From contig NZ_JABRWJ010000003.1 in assembly GCF_013266755.1 (NCBI RefSeq), forward strand, positions 682,001-746,000: DNA of 64,000 nt. Direction: 5' to 3'. The stretch is from Pseudaquabacterium terrae (lineage in GTDB: Bacteria; Pseudomonadota; Gammaproteobacteria; Burkholderiales; Burkholderiaceae_C). The notes beneath the pieces are model-generated. The model did not search any database, was not told where the DNA came from, and saw nothing but the letters and a program-made list of their open reading frames with translations. Positions within the stretch are counted from its first letter, which is position 1. Every line of letters begins with the position of its first letter. Positions 51,401 through 59,345 of this stretch are shown piece after piece. The translations under genes and the position numbers were made by a program.

Positions 51401-53137
51401 CACGCCCGCGAGTGCCCAGGTGTTGGCGCCGACGCTGGTGGTCGCGGTCGTCCAGTTGCTGCCGTTGTCGATCGACACTTCCACGATGTCGCCGACCCCC
51501 ATGTTCGCGCTGGTCGTGCCGGAAAGGGTCTGCGCCGCCGCCGTGGTGATGAAGTCGGTGCTCGACGAGCCGTCGTCGTCGGAGAACGCCATCGTCGCGA
51601 TGCTGGTCGTCGGTGCCGTGGTGTCCACCGTCACGCTCAGGCCCGTGGAGGCGCCGCTCACATTGCCTGCCAGGTCGGTGGCCTTGGCGGTCAGCGTGTG
51701 CGCGCCCTCGCTGAGCGCGCTGCTGGTGATCGACCAGTTGCCGCCGGTGGCGGCTGCCGTGCCCAGCGCCGTCGTGCCGTCGGTGTCGAGCAGCGTGACC
51801 GTCGAACCCGCTTCGGCGGTGCCGGTGTAGGTCCCCGTGGTGACGCGGGTGATGTTGTCCGTGCTGGCACTGCCGTTGTCGCTGGTCGCGGCCAGGTCGG
51901 GCGTGGGGGGCGCGGCGGGCGCCGCCTGGTCCAGCACATAGGCTTGGGCTGCCACCGTGCCGCTGTTGCCCGCCGCGTCGGTCACCCGCACCTTGATCGT
52001 GTCGCTCGCCGTCAGCGTCACGCCCGCGAGTGACCAGGTGTGGGCGCCCACGCTGGTGGTCGCCGTCGTCCAGGTGCTGCCGTTGTCGATCGACACTTCA
52101 ACGCGCTCGCCGGCAACCAGGTTCGCGCTCGTCGTGCCGGAGATCGTCTGCAACGCCGTCTTCGTATTGAAGTCCGTGCTCGATGCGCCCGTGTCGTCCG
52201 AGAACGCCAGCGTCGCAACCGTCGTCGTCGGTGCCGTGGTATCCACCGTCACGCTCAGGCCCGCGGAGGCTGTGCTCGTGCCCGCCGCGCTGGTGGCCTT
52301 GGCGGTCAGCGTGTGCGTGCCTTCGCCGAGCGCACTGCTGGTGATCGACCAGTTGCCCCCGGTCGCCGTCGCCGTGCCCCGTACCGTCGTGCCGTCGGTG
52401 TCGAACAACGTGACCGTCGAACCCGCCTCGGCCGTGCCGGTGAAGGTGCCCGTCGTGACGCTGGTGATGTTGTCCGTGCCGGAGCTGCCGCTGTCGCTGG
52501 CCGCGGCCAGGTCGGGCGTGCTGGGCGCCGCGGGTGCGGGTGCGGGTGCGGGTGCGGGTGCGGGTGCGGGTGCGGGTGCGGGTGCGGGTGCGGGTGCGGG
52601 TGCGGGTGCGGGCGGCGGTGCGGGCGTATCCAGCGCGGCCTCGGCGGCCGGGATCGTGGAGGCATCCTGGCTCACCAGCAGCAAGACACGCTGGAGCTCC
52701 GCCACATTCACAGCGCTCTGCTCCTTCGTCACCGAGTGGTAGAAGGCCACGGCGGTCTTGTTGTTCAGGACGGCCCGAGCATCCCGATACTCGGCGCCCG
52801 TGGTTTCCTCGAGCGCCAGCAGACCTTCGAAAATGATCTGCCCCCTGCTCATGCCGGCACTGAACCGGCTGATGACGAAGTCCAGGGCACCGGTGTCACG
52901 CTGCAGGCCCAGAGGCGACAGAAGGAAGGAAGCAAACTCGCCGGCCGTGTGCGAGGACGGCGAAAGCGCCAGGAAGAGCGGATGGTCCGCAAGCGTGCGG
53001 GCCAGTTGCTGGAGGCTGCGGCCGTTGCCTTCGTAGGCGGCGGTCAGATCGGCGAGGTAGGCGGCACCCGGCGAGGCATTGAACATGCCGACGATCAGCT
53101 TGATGAGATGGCCGCGCTCTTCGCTCGAAATCGCCAT
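48500..53137 (-). CDS. Giant secreted Ig-repeat/beta-solenoid protein (type I secretion-type, S-layer or adhesin-like)
   Basis: A 1545-residue protein without a classical signal peptide. Residues 1-165 are a helical N-terminal domain (MAISSEERGHLIKLIVGMFN, YHSVTKEQSAVNVAELQRV, DUF4214-like). Residues about 170-205 are a Pro-Ala ladder encoded by 13 perfect hexanucleotide repeats. Residues about 205-610 are two near-identical Ig-like units of about 200 residues. Then come a calcium-type segment (GGTDSIDGGGGKDTL), about 800 residues of Thr/Ala/Val-rich beta-strand repeats, and a C-terminal YAVFGGNTYVAQ...TIIELMGTHDF tail typical of type I-secreted surface proteins. It is likely secreted and surface-attached, forming an adhesin or S-layer-like coat. 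No secretion genes are adjacent. Confidence 0.82.
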   Translation of the reverse strand: MAISSEERGHLIKLIVGMFNASPGAAYLADLTAAYEGNGRSLQQLARTLADHPLFLALSPSSHTAGEFASFLLSPLGLQRDTGALDFVISRFSAGMSRGQIIFEGLLALEETTGAEYRDARAVLNNKTAVAFYHSVTKEQSAVNVAELQRVLLLVSQDASTIPAAEAALDTPAPPPAPAPAPAPAPAPAPAPAPAPAPAPAPAAPSTPDLAAASDSGSSGTDNITSVTTGTFTGTAEAGSTVTLFDTDGTTVRGTATATGGNWSITSSALGEGTHTLTAKATSAAGTSTASAGLSVTVDTTAPTTTVATLAFSDDTGASSTDFNTKTALQTISGTTSANLVAGERVEVSIDNGSTWTTATTSVGAHTWSLAGVTLTASDTIKVRVTDAAGNSGTVAAQAYVLDQAAPAAPPTPDLAATSDNGSASTDNITRVTTGTYTGTAEAGSTVTLLDTDGTTALGTAAATGGNWSITSSALSEGAHTLTAKATDLAGNVSGASTGLSVTVDTTAPTTSIATMAFSDDDGSSSTDFITTAAAQTLSGTTSANMGVGDIVEVSIDNGSNWTTATTSVGANTWALAGVTLTGSDTLKVRVTDTAGNSGTVAAQAYVLDPSVPQTFTLTAGNDTVAGGSKDDTINGTVTGAFGGTDSIDGGGGKDTLTVTDTANLSTAGTTVVHVESASLISSGTVHAVTTGWTDLSTLTLSAVGAVTVDSGATAISITETDAGQLTGDIVANGGSTVSVASIHQGAGLISIGGTTAPTGAVTVTSSVDAGQTGGAITVSGGTTVSVTQTAAHATGTTVTGESAVTVNGSAATTTVTVSQAPVVAAANAVAAVTGVSAINAVTAAPGTQPVTARTAVTAVAAVTAAAGIAANGTVTITDAQYNTATANTIATVSLSSYGAGSSIKSNALTALSLSGTAGTLAITNATNGAGAVPTANTILALSVNGLSGVSNTLTDTNNEITTLNVTATGANSTLAAFSDTGLTTLTVAGDAVFRLNVINSSLTSITVSGAAGFNDGGTTAAGGFAARGAAATLTTTSSGPINVSIDATMQSFVGSTGVDTIRISSRVDATQTVTGGSSTADELILEGGSYALTAATGLKVTGFETLGISANVTGTIDMSNLAAGFTKFHILGNSTVAFTKVSNNASLQIDKASTQVTIVAADTTGPADTVNVSLGTATTDSVNFGTLIFKDSAAVGIGTVNIVSNGVDITPGDAVANFNTVIVTDNGLSNLNVSGTQGLRFTTLNQTTTQATTITLTNTNTSSFGVTIGQLTDTKLNTLNFAGTGQSTITNLTAALTTSLAIDNAGSQMATVRAMTSSANLQTLTLTGNVQIGDGLAGGTGMTLTNTNGLTISGATDPAHVKLTLAGAGSTKTDNITLGDGNNVVTNVSIAGTVNLTLGTGSNYVTLGGATTNTTGLYNLTLGAGSAPDYITVGTGGTAYATTPNYVITGAQTGDRIVFNADIASSANALTATPAGASVAQTIAAIEAAAAALGAHGVAYAVFGGNTYVAQSASGVLGPTDTTIIELMGTHDFIASTGYLTLGS
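51304..52525 (-). repeat. Two tandem ~0.6-kb Ig-like repeat units inside the giant secreted protein
   Basis: Unit 1 (about 52525-51913) and unit 2 (about 51912-51304) both run from TPDLAA through TAEAGSTVTL, TGGNWSITSSAL, VTVDTTAPTT and end in GTVAAQAYVLD. They are highly alike in DNA and protein, so recombination between them could shorten or expand the protein in 0.6-kb steps. Confidence 0.75.
52531..52608. repeat. Hexanucleotide tandem repeat (CGGGTG)13
   Basis: Thirteen perfect copies of cgggtg, followed by a partial copy. Read on the minus strand they encode alternating Pro and Ala between the N-terminal domain and the first Ig unit. Because the unit is six bases, slippage changes linker length without shifting the frame. 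Confidence 0.9.
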
Positions 53138-53328
53138 GCTTGCCCCCTGAAGATGTCAACGGTTCTGGAATGCGTGGCACGCAGGCAGGCACGGCGGTCC
53201 GACTTTGGGCGAGTCGCCGGCCCAACGCCGCGTTCAGGGCGGCGGACTGCATGTTTTATCAGTTTACGAAGGGGGGAGCTTCGGTAAACGCCCAACAAGG
53301 CCGGGAACGGCGTGCATTTCCGCGCGGG

Positions 53329-54408
53329 CTACGCGCCGGCCATCTCCTTGGAGCAAGGCTGGTCGGTCCGCTTTTCATTGAGCAGCGTGTTCCGGATGTA
53401 CTCGACCGGATAGTGATGGTCAGCTGCCGCGAGGTCGCCTTGACCACTGACCAGTTCGGCGAAGCCGCAGGCGATGATCTGAATCGAATGCCCGGCAAAG
53501 TTCGAGCGTGTCTTCAGTTGCAGACCGAGATCGTGCCGGCCAAAGCGCGCGTCAGTGGCTGTGGTGGCGACAAAGCGGACCTTCTCCAGGAACTCGCCGC
53601 CGTGGTAGACCCGATGGAAGATCGGGTACGCGTTCTTCACCAGTTTCAGCAAGCGCAGCTGCGACCAGTTCGTCACCGGCGTGGTGTTGAAGGTGAACAC
53701 CTCCTTCACGCTCTTCGACAGGTAGCCGGTCTGCTGAGCCAGCCCGCCGCCGAGAGAATGCCCGGTGACATAGATCCTGGCGTCCGGGCCGTTGGGTTCG
53801 AGCACCGCTGCCAATTCCTCGATGAGCGGCACCATGTGCGTGCGCGCCACGGCGTACTGGGCCGGCTCGAAGCCGAAGAAGGCCGCAAAGTTGGAGCGCC
53901 AGTCGTTGAACATCTGCCCCGGACGGTTCTCGGTGCCGCGGAAGGCGATCACCGCTTCTTCGAACTTGCCCGCTTCTCGCTCGTAAACGTAGGTCTCGTA
54001 GTGCAGGCCGGAGGGGTCATCGAGACAGGGCACGATGCCGTCCTTGGATTTCGGCGTCCAACGCAGCCACCGCCCGGTGCGCACCTGTGGCATGCCATAC
54101 GTCGGCGTTGGCGCGCCTGACCCTGCTGTGGCGAGGTAGGCGCAGCCGTCACTGTCGCGCGCGTCCCTCGGAAGGTCACGGCGGTAGACGGCCTCGGCGA
54201 GAAGTGCCATCAAGCCGAAGCGCTGCGCCATGTCGACGAGGAAGCGGTCAGTCTCCGGCCTGAACTTCTCGCTGTCGTTTCCTCCGTCGTTCGACGTCTG
54301 GCTGGCGTACATCGTGACGAAGACACCACAGCCCGCCAGTGATGTCGCCATCGCCGTCACGGCCATTGCAGCGACGAACTTTGAAACCCGACAGTGACCA
54401 CGCAACAT
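53329..54408 (-). CDS. Class 3 lipase family lipoprotein
   Basis: A 359-residue exported protein: signal with lipobox (AMATSLAGCGVF), then an alpha/beta-hydrolase fold of the lipase class 3 type. AVIAFRGTENRPGQMFNDWR is the oxyanion/first motif and VTGHSLGGGLAQQTG carries the nucleophile serine. The catalytic Asp and His should lie in the VATTATDARFG and GHSIQII/HYPVEYI segments. It probably hydrolyses acylglycerols or other esters on the cell surface. It is 22 bp downstream of the diguanylate cyclase stop on the same strand and precedes the giant secreted protein gene, all three likely surface- or biofilm-related. Confidence 0.85.
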   Translation of the reverse strand: MLRGHCRVSKFVAAMAVTAMATSLAGCGVFVTMYASQTSNDGGNDSEKFRPETDRFLVDMAQRFGLMALLAEAVYRRDLPRDARDSDGCAYLATAGSGAPTPTYGMPQVRTGRWLRWTPKSKDGIVPCLDDPSGLHYETYVYEREAGKFEEAVIAFRGTENRPGQMFNDWRSNFAAFFGFEPAQYAVARTHMVPLIEELAAVLEPNGPDARIYVTGHSLGGGLAQQTGYLSKSVKEVFTFNTTPVTNWSQLRLLKLVKNAYPIFHRVYHGGEFLEKVRFVATTATDARFGRHDLGLQLKTRSNFAGHSIQIIACGFAELVSGQGDLAAADHHYPVEYIRNTLLNEKRTDQPCSKEMAGA

Positions 54409-54430
54409 TCTTCAATCTCCATTCGGCTGC

Positions 54431-57256
54431 TCACGACTCCGCAAACTGCCCCCGCCCCATCGACTTCGCGCGATAGAGCATCGCATCGGCCCGGGCCACC
54501 AGCGCGCCGCAATCGTCGTTGCCGCCGCTGCTCAGCGCGATCCCGACGCTGGCTCCGACGTGGACGATGAGCTCTCCGAGCTGGAACGGTGCCGCCGCTG
54601 CAGCGATGATGTTCCTGGCGACCACCCGCGCGCTGGAGCCGTCGCGCACGTTCGTCACGACGATCGCGAACTCGTCGCCGCCGAGCCGGGCCACGCCGTC
54701 GGTCGGCCGCACGGCGCTCTTCAGCCGGGTGGCGAACTGCTTCAACAGCTCGTCGCCGACCGGGTGGCCGTGCGTGTCGTTCACCGGCTTGAAGCGGTCG
54801 AGGTCGACGTACAGCAGCGCCAGGCTCGTGCGCGCGTCCAGCGTGCGCAGCCGGTCATCGAGCAAGGCCTCGAAGCCGGCGCGATTGAGCAGCCCGGTCA
54901 TCGGGTCGAGCTGGGACAGCTGCATCAGGCGCTGCGCTTCCTCTCTGTGCTCGCGTTCCCGCTGCTCCTTCGCGAGGCGCGCCTCGGAAATGTCTCGCAT
55001 CACGAAGGAATAGCGCGCGACGTCCTCGTCGGCATGCCCGATCACCATGTGGCTCACGGGCACCACGCGCCCCAGGCCATCGCGAATGGTGGCCTCGCCG
55101 AGCCAGATGCCGCTGGCGGCGACGGCGGGGACGATCGTGCGCAGGAAAAGCTCGTCGGTCTCCGGCGTCGTGAACTCGGCGAAGTTGCGTGCATGCACGT
55201 CCTCTTCGAGGTCGATGTTCAGCCAGCGCCGCGCGGCGGGGTTCATGAAGGTCGCGTTGCCATGCTGGTCGATCTGCACCACCGCATCGGTCGTGTTCTC
55301 CAGCAGCGCGGCCAGCTCTCTCTGCGAGCGCTCGGCGAGGTTGCGCTCGGTGACGTCGACGCCGGTCGAATAGAAGCCGCGCACGCTGCCGTCGTCGGCC
55401 CGGTCGGGGATCAGCTGGCAGTGGATGCGCGCGGTCCGGCCGTCGACGACCTCATCGAACTCGAATTGCTGCGCCTGCCCCTGCAGGACGCCTGCCAGGG
55501 CGGCGGCTGCATCGCCGCTCAGCGGGGTGCCGGTGAGCTCCTGGCGCGTGCGGCCGAGTATCTCGTCGCGCGGCAGGCCGAATCGCTTGCAGTGCGCATC
55601 GTTGACGAACAGGTAGCGCGCGCCTTGATCGAGGTAGGCGATGCGCACGGGCAGGCCGTCGGTCACGTGGCGCATGAAGCGCTCGCTGTCGGCGAGCCGG
55701 CGCACGACCGGACGGACCTGGCTGCGCAGCGCGTAGATCGCCACCACGATCAGGCCGCCGATCGACAGCGCGAGCACGGCCAGCCGGGAGCGCAGCGGTG
55801 CGTAGAGCGTGCTCAGGTCGGTCTTGACGGCCAGGCCGAGGCCCAGCTCGCCGATCGGCACGTGAGCCGACACGACGTCGATGCCGCGCGGATCCTTGGC
55901 CACCTGCACGCCGCTGTGCCCCCGCAGCGCGCGGACGACCGGAAACGCCGGCTGGGCTGTCTCGTCGTACAGCGGAATCGTGAAGGGCGCATGCCGAAAC
56001 CTCGTCGGCGCACACACCGCCCAGCGCTGGTCGACGCTGCAGATGGCGGCATCCGAGGTTTCGTTCGAGCTGCGCACGTCGGACACCAGGCGATCGAAGA
56101 GCGGCATGCGTTGCTCGGTCACCAGCCGGCCGACCGGCAGCCCGTCGTGGTGGACGTCGCTCTCCGTGGTCAGCACATAACCTTCGTGCCAGCCCAGCCG
56201 GGCGACCTGCCCGGACGCACGCAGCGGGTGAACGACGCTCAGCTCGGCGCGCACGCTGTTGCCCGCGCTGGCCAGGACCGCTCCCGCGACGCTGACGAAC
56301 TCCGCGCTGCTCAGCTCATCGCCGACGATGTTCTGCGCGACGCGTTGCAGGAAGGCGCGCGATATCGGGTCGGCGGGGTCGGCCGCCAGCTTGTCCAGTG
56401 CCTGGGCGACGGCGGGACGCCTCGAAACCGTGCGCGGGAACCGCAGCCCGACCTGGATCGTGTGCGCGAGCGACGTTGCCGTGGTGTTGGCGGCCAGATA
56501 GAGGTTCCTCGACAGCGACTGCTGGAAGCTCTCGCGCATCACCGCGAATCCGGCAATGCCCCCGCCGAGCGCCACCAGCGTGATGACCGCGAGCGTCCGG
56601 CGCGTGATGCGGCCTTCGATCTGCTGCAGCGGCACCTGCCTGCCGTGTTCGTGCAGCCCCCACAGCCCTGCGCCGACGACCGCGAACGCCACGGCGGTGG
56701 GCGGCAGGATGCGATTGAAGTCGGCGAGCTTGTACAGCGTCTGCAATCCCAGCAGATGGCCGGTGATGCCCGCCAGGCCGATGAAGGCCACCGCGCACGT
56801 GCAGGCCACGTAGAACGCATTGCGCAGCTTGCCCGCGGGTCGGCCGAGCAGCAGGAAGGCGACGCCGGTGAGGATGAAGGCGACGCTGCCGTTCGGCGAC
56901 AGACGGCCCGGGTTGAACGGCATCCGCGGGGCCGACCGCAGCAACGCGTCGAGTCCGATGGCCGTTCCGCTCGCACTGTCGATCAGGTACGCGGCGGGGA
57001 CTGCCACCAGGATCGACGCGCACACGCCGGCGACGCGCTGCAGCCGGATCGACGCAGGCCGCGCCGCCGCTGCGCTCCAGAAACACACGGCGATCGCGAC
57101 GAAGAGCAGCGGGTTGACCAGGCCGATGATGTCGGCACTGGGAACGATGCCGGACAGTCCCGGGATCGGAGCCACCCGGTGGACCAGGAAGACGAGCCCG
57201 TGCAAGGCGGCCAGGCATGCCGCGACACGGGGCACCGACAACGGCGTCCTGACCAT
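54431..57256 (-). CDS. Membrane-bound PAS-PAS-GGDEF diguanylate cyclase
   Basis: A 941-residue signalling protein. About six hydrophobic segments form an N-terminal membrane sensor (residues 10-205), a further segment at about 225-245 leads to a periplasmic domain (about 246-475) bounded by another segment (about 480-500). Two PAS-like domains (about 515-630, 640-760, with RNLAERSQRELAALLENT between) precede a GGDEF domain (about 790-935). The active site RLGGDEFAIV is intact and RPTD five residues upstream is an intact inhibitory I-site, so it should make cyclic di-GMP and be feedback-inhibited. No EAL domain. ATG at 57256 is preferred to a longer frame from 57340. Confidence 0.9.
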   Translation of the reverse strand: MVRTPLSVPRVAACLAALHGLVFLVHRVAPIPGLSGIVPSADIIGLVNPLLFVAIAVCFWSAAAARPASIRLQRVAGVCASILVAVPAAYLIDSASGTAIGLDALLRSAPRMPFNPGRLSPNGSVAFILTGVAFLLLGRPAGKLRNAFYVACTCAVAFIGLAGITGHLLGLQTLYKLADFNRILPPTAVAFAVVGAGLWGLHEHGRQVPLQQIEGRITRRTLAVITLVALGGGIAGFAVMRESFQQSLSRNLYLAANTTATSLAHTIQVGLRFPRTVSRRPAVAQALDKLAADPADPISRAFLQRVAQNIVGDELSSAEFVSVAGAVLASAGNSVRAELSVVHPLRASGQVARLGWHEGYVLTTESDVHHDGLPVGRLVTEQRMPLFDRLVSDVRSSNETSDAAICSVDQRWAVCAPTRFRHAPFTIPLYDETAQPAFPVVRALRGHSGVQVAKDPRGIDVVSAHVPIGELGLGLAVKTDLSTLYAPLRSRLAVLALSIGGLIVVAIYALRSQVRPVVRRLADSERFMRHVTDGLPVRIAYLDQGARYLFVNDAHCKRFGLPRDEILGRTRQELTGTPLSGDAAAALAGVLQGQAQQFEFDEVVDGRTARIHCQLIPDRADDGSVRGFYSTGVDVTERNLAERSQRELAALLENTTDAVVQIDQHGNATFMNPAARRWLNIDLEEDVHARNFAEFTTPETDELFLRTIVPAVAASGIWLGEATIRDGLGRVVPVSHMVIGHADEDVARYSFVMRDISEARLAKEQREREHREEAQRLMQLSQLDPMTGLLNRAGFEALLDDRLRTLDARTSLALLYVDLDRFKPVNDTHGHPVGDELLKQFATRLKSAVRPTDGVARLGGDEFAIVVTNVRDGSSARVVARNIIAAAAAPFQLGELIVHVGASVGIALSSGGNDDCGALVARADAMLYRAKSMGRGQFAES

Positions 57257-57755
57257 CCTCGTCCCGCCGGTTCGCTCTGCCGGCCTAACGCTGCAATGCT
57301 CGTCTCCCCGCCGCGAAGTATGGCAGCGCGCGGCCCGCACGGCCTGGGTTCTTCGGTGCCTGCGCGAACGTAAGATGCTCGCCCGTCTTCAAGGCCTTGG
57401 CGGCACGAGGCCGGCGGCAGCCGCGGCGTGAGAGAGAGAAAGTTGCAGATCAACGAATTGGGAGCCCGATCGGCTCCAGATCCAGGGCCTGGCGAAGCGC
57501 GGTTCAGCGCCCATACGCCCATGATGCAGGGGTGTTTCTACCTGTGAGCGGGGCGGCTCGGATCGTGCAAGTTACGCTGCTTGCGACGCTGCTCGGTCAT
57601 CGGCGCGCGTTCCCGGTTCCGGCCGATATCGAGCGCTTGCGCGGGCAGCCCGCGAAGCCATCGCAGATCGGTAGCGCCGAGCGCCGCAGGTCGCCCTCGC
57701 TGGCGACTATGCCGGCGACAGCGGCAGCGCCTGACCCCGACCCTGCGGTCGATTC
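57257..57755. other. Intergenic stretch upstream of the cyclase gene
   Basis: About 500 bp between the start of the cyclase gene and the 3' end of the next minus-strand gene. A short hairpin (ggagcc-N5-ggctcc, near 57469-57485) is visible; the few open frames are Arg-rich and unconvincing. It may hold the cyclase promoter. I see no gene. Confidence 0.4.
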
Positions 57756-59078
57756 TCAGGACCACGCGGAAGGAAATGGCTCTTGGTTCGACGGCTCACC
57801 GGGTTCGGCGGGCTCTTGCACGGCCGAGTACTTGAGATCGCGGGTGAAGAACTGCGCCGTCAGCCGGCTTTCGCCGTAACGGCAGTCGGGCGGCACGAGA
57901 GACTGCTGATCGGGTCCGAACGCAACTGCGGTCACGGTGGCTGTGTGCGGGTCAGCGACGATGGCCACGCCTTGCGCGTCGCCGTGCATCTGGATGTCCA
58001 ACAACACCAGATACCGAGGGCTCAGACCGGTCGTGGCCGTCAGAAGTGCGCAACCGTGGTCGTGCAGTCCTTGCCGCAAGTCCCGCACCAGGGCATCGAA
58101 CGGCATCGGCTTCTTCCGCCCCTTGGGAATGCGCACGACCTGCTCTCTGCCGCCCGTGCGAGCCCGCCAGCGCTCGGCGATGCTCTTGGGCTGCCGGCCC
58201 CAACTGGCCGGGTTCGCCGGGTCCACCATCTCGTCCAACTGCTCCCCTCGGCTCATGCGCATCATCAGCTCGCAGGCCATTTCGCCGTCACTGTCGCCGA
58301 CCGATGGGATGAGGTGGTGGCCATTGCCGATCGGAAACGCGCGCCACGCGCCATTCTGGGTGTGGCCAGCGTTCACAGCATCCCGGCCGACCCGGAAGTA
58401 CACCGCGTCCGATCCAGCCACCTGCGTGAAGCACGCCATGCGAGGAGTGTCGATCCCGGCGGCCAGGAGCCCGCCGGCGCGGACGAGCGACACGGATGCG
58501 CGATGCGGGCCGTCGTGGATCGGGATTCGGATCAAATCATCGTGCGCTTTCGAGCCGATGAACAACTCGGCCTGGTGGACGTCCAGGCTGAACTTGCCCG
58601 TGCTCTCCGGAACCCAGTTGTAGAACGGAGTGCCGGTCTTGGCCTTCTCCCTTTCCTTGGCCGCACGCTCTTCCGGAATCATTTCCCGCAAGCGCATGAC
58701 TTCCAAGCCCCGCCCCACGGTGCCAAGGTAGCCCTTCAGGCCTGGCAGACGCTTCAGGTTCGCCTCGGCGCACTGCCGCAGATCCACGGGCAGGTGCTCC
58801 ACGTGCTGCAGCCGACCGAGCTCGCGCGCGTCCGGTCCCACCTCGACCTTCGCGCCCAACGGCGGTGTGGTCGGCCATTTCAGCGTGGACGGTGGCGGCC
58901 CCGAGGGTTTGATCGCATTGAAGTGGCTGCCCACCCGTTCCGCAACCCTGGAAGCCACGGTAGCGGCCATGCTGCGCGCGAAGGACCTCAATGTGGTGAG
59001 GATCGAAGAAAGGGCCATGGGGACTGACCAGGCGCTTCCGGAGGCTGAACCGATGTTGATGCGGGCGTCTTGAGGCAT
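57756..59078 (-). CDS. Orphan 440-residue protein, candidate type III effector
   Basis: I do not recognise the family. The first 50 residues are Ser/Ala-rich with no signal peptide (MPQDARINIGSASGSAWSVP), as in type III secretion leaders. The central part has GTPFYNWVPESTGKFSLDVH and DAVYFRVGRDAVNAGHTQNG, and the end has YLVLLDIQMHGDAQGVAIVA then DPHTATV, a strand-turn pattern reminiscent of papain-like cysteine peptidases, though a clear Cys-His-Asp triad is not visible. The final 20 residues are Pro/Glu/Ser-rich. The gene is preceded by a perfect PIP box and a -10-like TACCCT (59122-59182), and base use is less GC3-rich than in flanking housekeeping-type genes. Effector status is inference from promoter, composition and neighbours. 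Confidence 0.6.
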   Translation of the reverse strand: MPQDARINIGSASGSAWSVPMALSSILTTLRSFARSMAATVASRVAERVGSHFNAIKPSGPPPSTLKWPTTPPLGAKVEVGPDARELGRLQHVEHLPVDLRQCAEANLKRLPGLKGYLGTVGRGLEVMRLREMIPEERAAKEREKAKTGTPFYNWVPESTGKFSLDVHQAELFIGSKAHDDLIRIPIHDGPHRASVSLVRAGGLLAAGIDTPRMACFTQVAGSDAVYFRVGRDAVNAGHTQNGAWRAFPIGNGHHLIPSVGDSDGEMACELMMRMSRGEQLDEMVDPANPASWGRQPKSIAERWRARTGGREQVVRIPKGRKKPMPFDALVRDLRQGLHDHGCALLTATTGLSPRYLVLLDIQMHGDAQGVAIVADPHTATVTAVAFGPDQQSLVPPDCRYGESRLTAQFFTRDLKYSAVQEPAEPGEPSNQEPFPSAWS

Positions 59079-59121
59079 GGTCTATGAGTGCTGGCTTGCG
59101 ACTGTCGAGGGGCCGACCCGC

Positions 59122-59182
59122 AGGGTAGAGCGGCATGGCGATGTCGGGGCCTACAAGGCGAAGGCGTGCCGCGCCGAACGAA
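59122..59182 (-). promoter_or_regulatory. PIP-box promoter (HrpB/HrpX type) for the orphan effector candidate
   Basis: On the minus strand TTCGT (59182-59178), 15 bases, TTCGC (59162-59158) is a perfect TTCGB-N15-TTCGB box. Thirty bases further is TACCCT (59127-59122), matching five of six positions of the YANANT -10. Predicted leader to the ATG at 59078 is about 37 nt. Known PIP promoters have the -10 at 30-32 bases. Confidence 0.6.
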
Positions 59183-59258
59183 GGCGAACCCGCGATCGCC
59201 CACAGCGTTCGAGCGCCCGCCTCGCTGCCCTCGCCATGGCTTCGGGTGCCGGCTTCAC

Positions 59259-59320
59259 TTCGCGAGCCGCGGCGCCGCTTCGTCTCCGGCGCCGCGCCGC
59301 GCGTCGACGCGATGCATCCT
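59259..59320 (+). promoter_or_regulatory. PIP-box promoter (HrpB/HrpX type) for the RTX gene and downstream
   Basis: TTCGC (59259-59263), 15 bases, TTCGT (59279-59283) is again a perfect TTCGB-N15-TTCGB box, now on the plus strand. CATCCT at 59315-59320, 31 bases downstream, matches five of six YANANT positions. The ATG at 59346 follows about 20 nt after the expected start of transcription. It may also serve the YopJ-like gene at 60525. Confidence 0.6.
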
Positions 59321-59345
59321 TCCCGCATCCCCGCAGGACGCCCCG

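Noticed and set aside
52531-52608. Short tandem repeats considered as a CRISPR array
   Set aside because: Six-base units without spacers, inside a coding frame, so a microsatellite rather than a CRISPR.
54560-57373. 937-codon plus-strand frame across the diguanylate cyclase gene
   Set aside because: It is antisense to a gene with intact GGDEF and PAS motifs and has the His/Arg/Gln composition typical of antisense frames in high-GC DNA.
57397-57879. 160-codon plus-strand frame upstream of the effector candidate
   Set aside because: Biased composition, no ribosome site and overlap with the 3' end of the gene on the other strand.
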